From positions 124,001 through 188,000 of the forward strand of contig QPLR01000005.1 of assembly GCA_003665935.1 (NCBI GenBank): DNA of 64,000 nucleotides, given 5' to 3'. The DNA comes from Halobellus sp. Atlit-31R (lineage in GTDB: Archaea; Halobacteriota; Halobacteria; Halobacteriales; Haloferacaceae). The notes beneath the pieces were generated by a model. It was not told where the DNA came from. It did not search any database and saw nothing but the letters and a program-made list of their open reading frames with translations. The position numbers were made by a program, and so were the translations under genes. Positions 26,201-34,375 of this stretch are shown in pieces; within the stretch, counting starts at the first letter, position 1; every line of letters starts with the position of its first letter.

Positions 26201-27355
26201 TCACGAGTCGTGGGCACGCGCCAGCCGGTGCCAGGCGTCCACGCGGTCGCGGTCCACGTCGAGTGCGTCCGCGACGCTCTCGGGGTCGGCAGTGGCGAGT
26301 CGCCGCACCGAGTTGATCCCGGCACGGCGGAGCGTCGCCGCGGCCGTCTCGTCGATCCCATCGACCGCGGTAAGCGGCGTCGGCACGCTCCGTTCTCGCC
26401 AGGCGGACTCGGCGTCGCGCTCGGTGGCCCGCGTCCAGCGTCTGTCTGCCTCACTCCCGCGTCTCCCCTCTGCTGAGGTCTCCCTCAGCAGGTCGTCGCT
26501 TCCGCCGGCGCGCCACGCCGCCTCACCGTCCGTGGCGGCCGGGTCGTCGCTGTCGCAGTCGACCGTCTCGGCCGCCGAGTCGGGGTCGCCACCGCTCGCG
26601 GTCTGCTCGCGCCAGGCGGCCTCGCCGGCGGCTGCGTCGCCGGAGCCGTCGGATTCGGTATCGGTCGACCACCCCGACGAGGCCGCGATCCACGCCCGCT
26701 CGTCGTCGTCTAAGCCGCGGATCTGCGAGGAGCGTCGGTCGAGGTCGGACCCGCCGCCGTCGAGCGACCACGACAGCGAGTGCTCGCGCCGGATCTTCGC
26801 GGCGACGCCGGGGTTCACACCCGCCGCCGTCAGACCTCGATAGGCGATACGCTTCTCTGTGAAGTCCGTCAGTTCGATCTCCGAGTCCCGGAGCACGGCA
26901 GCGCTCTTCGGACCGACGAAGCGGAGGTCCTCGAAGCAGTCGGGGTCGACCGTCGGCTCCGCGGCGTCGTCAGCGCTCGCACCGCCCTCCTCGGCCGAAT
27001 CGGCGTCGGGCTCTTCTGGCGTGACCGTGTTCCACGGCAGCGGGATGTCGAGTTCGCTGGTCTGCTCGCTGGCCGGTTCGCTGGCCGGTTCGCTGGCCGG
27101 TTCGCTAGCTACTGCATCGGCATCGTCATCGCACTCCGCTCTGCGCTCTCCTCGGCTCCTTCTTCGGCTCTCGCCTCGGCTCTCCCCGCGGCTCTGGTCG
27201 TCTGCGTCCGGCGGGCCTTCGTCTTCCACTGCGCGACCGAACCCCTCGGGGCCGATGATCCGGTCGTAGTCGCGGGCGGCGTCGAACACGTCCGATCCGG
27301 CGCGGCCGCCGCTCGGTACGTTCTCCCCGTCTCCTGCGTCCCCTTCCTCGCTCAC
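26201..27355 (-). CDS. Helix-hairpin-helix protein with low-complexity linker
   Basis: 384 residues, GTG start. Two helix-hairpin-helix regions are visible: a central one (VGPKSAAVLRDSEIELTDF, about 145-200) and a C-terminal one (LTAVDGIDETAAATLRRAGI, about 325-380). Between and before them are disordered acidic stretches, Arg/Ser/Glu repeats and a tandem EPAS repeat. SAWRE/AAWRE-type heptads recur three times. HhH pairs bind DNA or mediate protein contacts; no catalytic domain is seen. Confidence 0.75.
   Translation of the reverse strand: MSEEGDAGDGENVPSGGRAGSDVFDAARDYDRIIGPEGFGRAVEDEGPPDADDQSRGESRGESRRRSRGERRAECDDDADAVASEPASEPASEPASEQTSELDIPLPWNTVTPEEPDADSAEEGGASADDAAEPTVDPDCFEDLRFVGPKSAAVLRDSEIELTDFTEKRIAYRGLTAAGVNPGVAAKIRREHSLSWSLDGGGSDLDRRSSQIRGLDDDERAWIAASSGWSTDTESDGSGDAAAGEAAWREQTASGGDPDSAAETVDCDSDDPAATDGEAAWRAGGSDDLLRETSAEGRRGSEADRRWTRATERDAESAWRERSVPTPLTAVDGIDETAAATLRRAGINSVRRLATADPESVADALDVDRDRVDAWHRLARAHDS
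27068..27103. repeat. 12-bp tandem repeat, three units, coding for EPAS
   Basis: Three perfect copies of gctggccggttc in frame within the helix-hairpin-helix gene, followed by a diverged fourth. They encode the EPAS repeat on the minus strand. The multiple-of-three period would let copy number change without frameshift. Confidence 0.85.
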
Positions 27356-27474
27356 ACTTTCCTCCGTCGGGTTGTATCTCCGCAGTCGGCAACTTGAGTA
27401 TTTTCGTCAGCGCGTCGACGGCTCCGCAGTCCCCGGAGCCTCGGCGCTCACGCCTCGCCTGGTCGCGGTCGGAT

Positions 27475-27525
27475 CTACAGGTGAACAAGGCGAGTGCCTC
27501 GGGGCTTGATCCCGAGGCAGTTCAC
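27475..27525. mobile_element. IS200/IS605-type right-end hairpin remnant
   Basis: Stem GCCTCGGGG (27496-27504), loop cttga, TCCCGAGGC (27510-27518). It is preceded by tctacagg and followed by a ttcacc motif. A near-identical sequence is at 53731-53782. The same layout occurs at the 3' side of tnpB-type genes in haloarchaea, but no transposase gene is present, so this is a solo remnant or a small derivative. The family assignment is from memory, not a search. Confidence 0.5.
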
Positions 27526-27593
27526 CGGCGACAGAGACAGCCACACCGATCCGCCGACGGGTTTTATTTCGGGTGCCTCCGTGGCGCTCGACA

Positions 27594-28628
27594 ATGGCGA
27601 TGATACGCGTCGAGGGGCTGCGGAAGACGTACGGGGACTTCCCCGCCGTCGTCGGCAGCGACTTCGAGGTCGATCGGGGGGAGATATTCGGCATCGTCGG
27701 GCCGAACGGGGCCGGCAAGACGACGACGCTGAAGATGCTCGCCGGGCTCGTCGATCCCACGGGCGGGACCGCCGAGGTAGCCGGCCGAAAGGCGGGCGAT
27801 CCGGCGATGCGCCGGGAGTTGGGATTCCTTCCGGAGGAGTCCCCGCTGTACGAGGATATGACGCCGCGGTCGTATCTGCAGTTCTTCGCGGATCTCTACG
27901 ACGTCCCGCGCAAGGAGGCGACCGAACGGACCGAAGCGACGCTCGACCGCCTGGAACTGGAGCACCGCGGGCGACGGCTCGGCGATATGTCGAAGGGGAT
28001 GAAGCGGAAGGTCGCGATCGCGCGCTCGCTCGTCAACGATCCGGACCTCCTGATCTACGACGAGCCCGCCTCCGGGCTCGACCCGCTGACGACGAACTAC
28101 GTGCTCGAGTTCACTCGCGAACTCGCCGATCAGGGCAAGACCGTGCTCTTCAGCGCGCACAACCTCTATCACGTCGAGAGCATCTGCGACCGGATCGTGA
28201 TAATGAACCGCGGCGAGATCATCGCGCGCGGCACGGTCGCCGAGATCCGCGACGCCTACGGCGACACCGACTACCACGTCTTCACGACCGTCCCGGTCGA
28301 GGGGGCAGCGCCCGACCGGAGCTCTCAGTCGGCGACGACGCGCTACCGCACCGTCGTCGACGATATGGACGCCGTCGAGACGATCCGGGAACGGGCCGCC
28401 GCGGCCGGCGGCGAGGTCGTCGACATCCGGACCCGCGAACAGAGCCTCGAAGACATCTTCCTCGAGTTGGCGCGAGAGACGCCGCCCGCCGCCGCTGCAG
28501 GGGAGGGGAGAGAGCCCGCGGAGCGACGCGGCGGAGAGGCCACAGAAGCGGCAGCCGGCGGGCAGGACTCCGACGTCGACGCCGACGCCGACTCCGACAC
28601 CGACGCTGGCGGGGGTCGCACGCGGTGA
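27594..28628 (+). CDS. ABC-2 type exporter ATPase
   Basis: 344 residues. Walker A GPNGAGKTT, signature MSKGMKRKVAIARSL, Walker B LLIYDEPASGLDP and H-loop FSAHNL. The C-terminal extension holds a regulatory alpha/beta region and a disordered acidic tail. ATG 27594 is 29 nt after a TATA-like ttttatt. The stop overlaps the next gene by 4 nt (GTGA). It powers the two permeases that follow. Confidence 0.92.
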   Translation: MAMIRVEGLRKTYGDFPAVVGSDFEVDRGEIFGIVGPNGAGKTTTLKMLAGLVDPTGGTAEVAGRKAGDPAMRRELGFLPEESPLYEDMTPRSYLQFFADLYDVPRKEATERTEATLDRLELEHRGRRLGDMSKGMKRKVAIARSLVNDPDLLIYDEPASGLDPLTTNYVLEFTRELADQGKTVLFSAHNLYHVESICDRIVIMNRGEIIARGTVAEIRDAYGDTDYHVFTTVPVEGAAPDRSSQSATTRYRTVVDDMDAVETIRERAAAAGGEVVDIRTREQSLEDIFLELARETPPAAAAGEGREPAERRGGEATEAAAGGQDSDVDADADSDTDAGGGRTR

Positions 28629-30457
28629 CGCGCTCGATCCGCGAGCGCCTCGCGGCCGTCGTCAGAATCGCTCGCTGGGAGGTCGAGCGCTCCGCCGGGG
28701 TCGTCGACCGGCGAACGGCGATCCTCGGCGTCGTCGCGCTCCTGCTCGCAGGCACCATCGTCGGGGCCGGAGCACTCGCCGGCGGGGTCGCGCTCGACCG
28801 CGACATCTACCGCGTCGGCGTCGCTCCCGACAGCCCCTATCGCGAGCCCGTCGAGCGCAGCGTCGCGCTCGATGCGCGCCCAGCAGATCCCGACGCACTC
28901 CGCGCTGGCGACGTCGACGTGCTCGTCCGCGACGGGCAGTTCCGGGCCGCCGACACGCCGAAGGGACGCGCGGCCCTGTCGGAGTTCCGGTCGGCCGTTC
29001 GCGGGTACAACGTCGGACTGATGCGCTCCCAGGAGAACGGCTCGGCGGCGTTCCCCGTAGTGGTCGTCCTCCAGTACGTCTCGCGGAGCGCCGGCCTGCC
29101 CGACGGTGCTGTCGCCGACGACGGCGGCTCCGGCGGTGGAGCGGCCGGCGCGGGTGGCGGCGGTGGCGACGGAGGGGCCGGGGGGGACGCGGCCGGGGTC
29201 GGAGGCGGGCCCACGTCCGGTGACGGCGGCGACGGCTCGGCTGCGACCGACTCCGGCGGCCGGCTCGGCGTCCCCGCGCTCGGCGGCATCAACCCGCTCG
29301 GCGGCGGTTCCGGGTCGCCGGCGGAGATCCAGCCGCCGTTCCCCTTCGGCTCGCTGGTCCTCGCGTTCCTCTTCTTAGTGCCGATGAACTTCGTGGTCCA
29401 GGCTTACGGGAGCACGATGCTCAACGAGCGGATCAACCGCCGCGGCGAACTCCTGTTGGTCGCGCCCGTCTCACCGGGAGACATCGTCGCCGGCAAGACG
29501 CTGCCGTATCTCGGCGTGATGCTCGCCGTGACGGCGCTCGTCGCCGTGGGTATCGGCGGGAGCGTCGTCGCCGTCGCGGCCGTCGTCCCGATCGCGCTGG
29601 TCTTCCTCGCGGCGACGTTCGCCGGCGCGATGTTCGCGCGGTCGTTCAAAGAGCTCACCTTCGTGACGGTCACCGTCTCGGTGTTTCTGACCGCCTACAC
29701 GTTCGTGCCCGCCATCTTCGCGAACGTCACGCCGATCGCGCTCATCTCGCCGCTGACGGTGGTCGTCCAGGATCTCCAGCCGCTGGAGACGGTGACGCCC
29801 GGCGCGTTCCTCTTTGCGACCGGGCCGTTCGTCCTCTGTGCCGGCGTGTTGTTCCTGCTCGGGGCCGGCATCTACCGGGAGGAGGACCTGTTCACGCAGC
29901 GGCCCGTTCCACTGAAGTTCCTCGACGCCTTGGACGCCCGAGTGTCGCGGCCGCGCGACGTGGCCGTGCTCTCGGGACTGTCGATCCCGTTCGTCTTCGT
30001 CGCCGAACTACTCGCGATCGCCGTCCTCTTCGCGCTCCCGGTCTCGCTGACGGTCCCGCTGCTGTTGGTCGTGGTCGCGCTCGTCGAGGAACTCGCGAAG
30101 AGTCTGCACGTCTACGCCGTCTTCGAGAGCGACACGTTCCCGCGGACGCGACGCGTGGCGCTCGTCCTCGGCGCGCTCTCGGGGCTCGGCTTCTTCGTCG
30201 GCGAGAAGTTCACCGCCGTCGCGCAGGTGGTCGGCCTCCCCGAGTTGGCGCTGGGACAGGCCGCCTTCGCGACCTCCGGGATCGGCGTGTTCTCGGCGGC
30301 GGGACTCCTCGTCGCCCCGCTCGTCCTGCACGTCGTTACCGCGGGGATCACGGCGCTCGGCGCGAAGCGCGACCGCCGCTGGTACGCCGTCGCATTCCTC
30401 GCCAGCGTCCTCGTGCACACGGCCTACAATCTCACGGTGGTGAGTCGCCTTGGCTGA
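28625..30457 (+). CDS. ABC-2 permease fused to a PrsW-like intramembrane-protease domain
   Basis: 610 residues from GTG. The N-terminal half is an ABC-2/NatB-type permease: helix 1 at about 28-48, an extracytoplasmic domain interrupted by a Gly-rich linker (about 160-225), then about six helices. From about residue 440 the protein carries an extra membrane bundle with VEELAKSLHVY, SGLGFFVGEKF, VLHVVTAGI and LVHTAYN. That is the Glu-Glu / Glu / His / His arrangement of PrsW/CPBP glutamic-type intramembrane proteases. The fused domain could be catalytic or structural. Coupled to both neighbours. Confidence 0.85.
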   Translation: MTRSIRERLAAVVRIARWEVERSAGVVDRRTAILGVVALLLAGTIVGAGALAGGVALDRDIYRVGVAPDSPYREPVERSVALDARPADPDALRAGDVDVLVRDGQFRAADTPKGRAALSEFRSAVRGYNVGLMRSQENGSAAFPVVVVLQYVSRSAGLPDGAVADDGGSGGGAAGAGGGGGDGGAGGDAAGVGGGPTSGDGGDGSAATDSGGRLGVPALGGINPLGGGSGSPAEIQPPFPFGSLVLAFLFLVPMNFVVQAYGSTMLNERINRRGELLLVAPVSPGDIVAGKTLPYLGVMLAVTALVAVGIGGSVVAVAAVVPIALVFLAATFAGAMFARSFKELTFVTVTVSVFLTAYTFVPAIFANVTPIALISPLTVVVQDLQPLETVTPGAFLFATGPFVLCAGVLFLLGAGIYREEDLFTQRPVPLKFLDALDARVSRPRDVAVLSGLSIPFVFVAELLAIAVLFALPVSLTVPLLLVVVALVEELAKSLHVYAVFESDTFPRTRRVALVLGALSGLGFFVGEKFTAVAQVVGLPELALGQAAFATSGIGVFSAAGLLVAPLVLHVVTAGITALGAKRDRRWYAVAFLASVLVHTAYNLTVVSRLG

Positions 30458-31517
30458 CCGCACCGACCCGCGGCTGACGATCGCCCGCCGGGAGCTGGGT
30501 AGTCTCCGCAAGGAGAAGACGATCGTTCTGGCGCTCGCGCTGCAGGTTTTCATCGCGGCGTTCTCCTCGTTTCTGGTCGTCGGCCTCGTCTCTCTGTACG
30601 ATCCGGGACAGGTCGACGGCTACGAGGTCGACGTCGCGGTCACCGGCGACGCGGCCGACGACCTGATCCGGGCCGCGGCGGAGGTTCGCGGCATCGACGC
30701 GCAGTTCTACCGCTCCGAGGAGACGGCGATGCGGGCGTTTCAGGAGTACCGGGCGACCGGGATCGACGCCGTCCTCGTCGCGGAGACCAGAGATCGGCGG
30801 GTGTTCGTGCGGGCGGTCGCGCCCGACTCGAACGTCCAGACGACGATCGTCGTCGTCCAGTTGCGCGACGTGGTGCGCTCCTTCGAGCGCGCAGAGCGGA
30901 GCGAGCGAGCAGCGTCGCTCGACGCGCTCCCGCTCGCACTCCCACCGGAGGCGGCTTCGAGCCCGTACTTCAGCTTCACCTACACGATCTTGCTTCCGCT
31001 GTTGCTCTTTCTGCCGGTGTTCATCTCCGGGTCGATCACGGTCGACTCGCTCACCGAGGAGATCGACCGAGGGACGCTGGAACTGCTCCGCGTCGCCCCC
31101 GTCTCGCTGTCCGACGTCGTCGACGGGAAACTGCTCGCGGCCGCCGGCATCGCGCCGGTGCAGGCCGCGCTCTGGATCGCGCTCCTCGAACTCAACGGGA
31201 CGAGCGTGACGAACGCGCCCGCGCTGCTCGCGCTCGTCGCCGCGATGGCGCTCCTGATCTGCGGGCTCGGGGCAGCGATCGCGCTGCTCGCCCCCGAGCG
31301 CCGGGCCGCGCAGTTCCTCTACTCGATCGGCGTGCTGTTCGTCTTCGGCGGGACGACGCTGCTCCCAAACGGCCCGGTCAACGCCGCGTCGCGGCTCGCG
31401 ATCGGGAGCGCCGGACGCGCCGAGTTCCTCGCTGTCGTAGCGCTCGTGGTGGTCGCAGTCGGCGGCTACGCCGGGGTGCGTCGGCTCGTCGGCCGCGTCG
31501 ACGCCGACGAACTGTGA
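30450..31517 (+). CDS. ABC-2 type permease, second subunit
   Basis: 355 residues, apparently TTG start at 30450 overlapping the previous stop by 8 nt; no ATG or GTG in frame lies near. One N-terminal helix, an extracytoplasmic domain to about residue 170, then about five helices including the conserved TEEIDRGTLELLRVAPVSLSDVVDGK coupling region. It shares that region with the preceding permease, so the exporter is probably a heterodimer. Confidence 0.88.
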   Translation: MADRTDPRLTIARRELGSLRKEKTIVLALALQVFIAAFSSFLVVGLVSLYDPGQVDGYEVDVAVTGDAADDLIRAAAEVRGIDAQFYRSEETAMRAFQEYRATGIDAVLVAETRDRRVFVRAVAPDSNVQTTIVVVQLRDVVRSFERAERSERAASLDALPLALPPEAASSPYFSFTYTILLPLLLFLPVFISGSITVDSLTEEIDRGTLELLRVAPVSLSDVVDGKLLAAAGIAPVQAALWIALLELNGTSVTNAPALLALVAAMALLICGLGAAIALLAPERRAAQFLYSIGVLFVFGGTTLLPNGPVNAASRLAIGSAGRAEFLAVVALVVVAVGGYAGVRRLVGRVDADEL

Positions 31518-31601
31518 GCGACCCCGGCTTCGGTTCACGGTCGCCCACCTGTCCGAGTCGAAGCCGGAACGCACACAAAGCCGGACCGTCCAAAGGCATC
31601 T

Positions 31602-31928
31602 ATGGGACTCGGAGGAACCGCAAAGAAGCTGCAGAAGGTGACGGAGATGGCCGAGGACGTCTACACGCGTCTGAACGACCTCCGCGATCAGATCGTGGAG
31701 ATGCGTGAGACGACCCAGGAGACGAGCGACCGCGTCGACCGGTTAGAGCGGGAGACCGCGGAGATGCGCGCGGTGTTGGACGCTCTCGCCGAGAAGGAGG
31801 GCATCGACGTCGAGAGCGTTACCGCGGAGGCACACATCGCCGAGGCAGAAGCCGACGCCGACGCTGACGCCGACGCTGACGCCGACGCGCCCGCGGCCGA
31901 CGAGAGCGAGTCGACGTCCGCTGAGTGA
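31602..31928 (+). CDS. Coiled-coil acidic small protein
   Basis: 108 residues. An alpha-helical coiled coil covers about residues 8-70 (heptads of Leu/Met/Val with Arg/Glu). It ends in an Ala-Asp dipeptide repeat of about 16 residues and an acidic Ser-rich tail. Looks like a conserved haloarchaeal DUF5798-type protein; function unknown. The Ala-Asp tract is encoded by a gacgc(c/t) 6-bp repeat. Confidence 0.75.
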   Translation: MGLGGTAKKLQKVTEMAEDVYTRLNDLRDQIVEMRETTQETSDRVDRLERETAEMRAVLDALAEKEGIDVESVTAEAHIAEAEADADADADADADAPAADESESTSAE

Positions 31929-31976
31929 GCGTCGGCGGTTCCGGCGGGGGCGGCCGCGACGCGCCCCGCTGATCAC

Positions 31977-32402
31977 TCATCCGACGAGCCGTCCGTGTTC
32001 GACTTTCAGACACCGATCCTGCACGAAGTCGAGCCCCGAGCCGACGGCCCGCCGACCCGCCTCGTCGTCGGTGATGTCTAACTGGAGCCAGATCGCCTCG
32101 ACGTCACCGACTGTCTCGCTGCGTTCGATGGCGGCGTCGACGATGGCCCCCGCCTCCTCGCTCGGGCGAAACACGTCGACGACGTCGACGGCGGTCGAGT
32201 CGGGCACGTCCGCCAGTGAATCGTAGGCGGTCTCGCCGAGCACCTCGTCGGCGAAGGGGTTGATCGGAACGATGCGGTAGCCGTGCCGCTGGAGGTACGC
32301 CGGGACCTCGTGGGCGGCCTTGCCGGGCGTGGTCGAACACCCGACGACGGCGATGACGTCGTGTTCGAGTACCACTCGCAGTTCGTCGTCGCGTTCGAGC
32401 AT
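31977..32402 (-). CDS. CoA-binding domain protein (YccU-like)
   Basis: 141 residues with a single CoA_binding Rossmann domain: VIAVVGCSTTPGKAAHEVPAYL near the N-terminus and IVPINPFADEVLG. It is comparable to the stand-alone YccU/YneT family and to the N-terminal domain of acyl-CoA synthetases. Role unknown. The start MLERDDELR is chosen over an upstream ATG at 32429. Confidence 0.85.
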   Translation of the reverse strand: MLERDDELRVVLEHDVIAVVGCSTTPGKAAHEVPAYLQRHGYRIVPINPFADEVLGETAYDSLADVPDSTAVDVVDVFRPSEEAGAIVDAAIERSETVGDVEAIWLQLDITDDEAGRRAVGSGLDFVQDRCLKVEHGRLVG

Positions 32403-32450
32403 ACACGGCACGACGCGGAGAGTCGGCAAAATTCTGTCTGAGTAGCCGGC

Positions 32451-32549
32451 CCGTCCGAGCGCCTCTGTCGCTCGCCGGCTGGACCGTCCGAGCGCCTCTG
32501 TCGCTCGCCGGCTGGACCGTCCGAGCGCCTCAGTCGCTCGCCAGCCGGA
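32451..32549. repeat. 33-bp tandem repeat, three units, derived from a gene end
   Basis: Units at 32451-32483, 32484-32516 (identical) and 32517-32549 (diverged). The third unit contains the last codons and stop of the RecA-like gene (stop at 32530-32532), so the first two look like duplicated copies of that gene's 3' end spilling into the intergenic gap. Confidence 0.85.
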
Positions 32550-33141
32550 CCGACGGCGGTCCGTCTTCCTGGGTCGTGATGATGCCGTCGAACAGCTGCT
32601 TCAGCGTGTTCATCGTCTGGTCGTCGTGGGCGCTCGCGTCGATGGCGAACACCCCGAGCCCGTCGACGCTCTGGATCCGACCGGTGAAGACGTGGAGGAA
32701 CCGGAACACCGTCTGGAGGTCGGCGTACATCAGCAGCGTCGACAGCGAGTGCAGCATCACGCGGTTCTGCTGGATCCCCCGGTCCTGGTAGAACACCTGG
32801 AGGAACTCCGAGAGCTTGATTCCGATCCCGGTCATATCGACGGGCGAGGACGTGTACTTGATCCGATCGTCGTCGCGGATGTCGCCGACGCCCTGCTGGC
32901 GCGTGACGCAGTCGACGACCGCCACCGGACGGTCTTCGTAGTCGATGCGCGTCTCGAAGTCGCGGAGCACGCGATCGGCACCGTCTTTCGTGGTCACGAT
33001 GATCGCACCTTCTCCTTGTCTCGTCCCCGACGCGAGGACGTCGAGGCAGAGCGAACGCTTCCCCGAGAGCGGGGGGCCGCTCACGAGGATGTTCGTTCCC
33101 GGTGGGACCTCTGCGTCGAGGTCCGGGCCGAGGTCATACAT
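32530..33141 (-). CDS. RecA/KaiC-like ATPase, RAD55 superfamily
   Basis: 203 residues. Walker A GPPLSGKRS at about 22-30, a hydrophobic Walker-B-like strand RVMLHSLSTLLMY and C-terminal QLFDGIITTQED as in haloarchaeal KaiC-like regulators. The usual Walker B Asp is replaced by a His-Ser pair, so ATPase activity may be weak. Such proteins often act with histidine kinases or HTR regulators; no partner is adjacent. Confidence 0.82.
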   Translation of the reverse strand: MYDLGPDLDAEVPPGTNILVSGPPLSGKRSLCLDVLASGTRQGEGAIIVTTKDGADRVLRDFETRIDYEDRPVAVVDCVTRQQGVGDIRDDDRIKYTSSPVDMTGIGIKLSEFLQVFYQDRGIQQNRVMLHSLSTLLMYADLQTVFRFLHVFTGRIQSVDGLGVFAIDASAHDDQTMNTLKQLFDGIITTQEDGPPSVRLASD

Positions 33142-33350
33142 CTGGTCTCCTCGGCGTCGAGCCGCTGGCTAAAACAGAAGCGTTGATCGTCCGGTTGGTC
33201 GACTCGCCGGGAGTCATTAGACGAGTAGACCATATCGGGTGCAGATAATATTCTTTTTGATTGCTCCGGTCCCCACCGCGGAACGGATCTGGAGGAGTGA
33301 CTGTCGGTGTACACCGGTTTCTCGCTCGGATTCGGGCGCCCGGCGTCAGT

Positions 33351-34223
33351 TCAGATCACGCTCACGGTCTCGGCTACGCGGCCGACCACGAACGCCGCCG
33401 TCGCGAGGAACATCCCCCGTTTCAGCCGGCGCTGTGCGGCGGCCGGGCGGTCGAACGACTGCGCTACCGCCGTCAACATCACACCGTCCGCCGGGACGAC
33501 GAGAAGCAGGTACGCCAGCCCGAAGATCCCCATCGCGTACGGGAGCGCGCTCGCCGCGACGGCGACGACCAACACCGCGGCGCCGACGCGAAGCGCCACG
33601 GACTCACCGACGACGATCGGGAGCGTCCGAAGCCCCTCCTCCCTGTCGCCGGCGAGGTCCTCGACGTCCTTGACGATCTCGCGGGTCAGCGTCGCCAGGC
33701 CGGCCAGCGCGAACAGCACGAGTGCAGCCGGGTCGCCGAGCCGGCCGACCGCCGCGGCCCCGAAGAGGAACGTGGATCCGGTCAGATACGCCACGACGAC
33801 GTTGCCGACGCCGGGAAGCCCTTTGAACAGTTCCGTGTACGCGAGGAGTGCCGCCAGATTCGCTACCGCGATCGCGATCGCCACGACCGGGAGCACCAGG
33901 GCGGCGACGACGGCTCCGAGAAACAGCGCGACGCTGAACGCGAGCGCTCCGCGGGGCGACACCGCACCCCGCGGGATCGGCCGATCGGGGCGGTTGATCC
34001 GGTCGATGTCGCGGTCGAAGTAGTCGTTGATCGCGTTGCCGGCACCGGTCGCGAAGACGGTCGCGAGCACGGCCGCGACGACGGCGGTCGGCCCCGACCC
34101 GAATCCGGAGGCGACGAACGCGCCGGTGAACGTGAGTACGCCCGCGGCGACCGCGTTTCCGGGACGCGTGAGTTCGAGCAGTCCCCGGAGCGTCGCCGTC
34201 GGCGCGCCATCGCCGGATCCCAT
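33351..34223 (-). CDS. UbiA-family prenyltransferase (geranylgeranylglycerol-phosphate geranylgeranyltransferase candidate)
   Basis: 290 residues, about eight or nine membrane helices. The two Asp-rich motifs are NAINDYFDRDIDRINRP (about 63-79) and DVEDLAGDREEG (about 190-201), which bind prenyl diphosphate with Mg2+. The length and motif form match archaeal digeranylgeranylglyceryl phosphate synthase, the second prenyl-ether step of membrane lipid synthesis. A TATA-like gaaataaag is 27 nt upstream. Confidence 0.9.
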   Translation of the reverse strand: MGSGDGAPTATLRGLLELTRPGNAVAAGVLTFTGAFVASGFGSGPTAVVAAVLATVFATGAGNAINDYFDRDIDRINRPDRPIPRGAVSPRGALAFSVALFLGAVVAALVLPVVAIAIAVANLAALLAYTELFKGLPGVGNVVVAYLTGSTFLFGAAAVGRLGDPAALVLFALAGLATLTREIVKDVEDLAGDREEGLRTLPIVVGESVALRVGAAVLVVAVAASALPYAMGIFGLAYLLLVVPADGVMLTAVAQSFDRPAAAQRRLKRGMFLATAAFVVGRVAETVSVI

Positions 34224-34375
34224 TACCTACTGCGTGACCGCGGCGGCGAAATAAAGGGCGCGGAGTCGGCCGCCGAATCGACAGCCGTGACTCGTCGGAA
34301 GTCGTGTCGACGTGAGAGAACGGTCGGCCACGGCGGAACGGGGCCGTGCCGTGGTGTCGCCGCGGTAGAGCGGCC

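Noticed and set aside
27068-27103. CRISPR-like repeats
   Set aside because: The 12-bp units are contiguous, with no spacers, and lie in frame within a gene.
32451-32549. CRISPR-like array
   Set aside because: Units are head-to-tail with no spacers and derive from a gene end.
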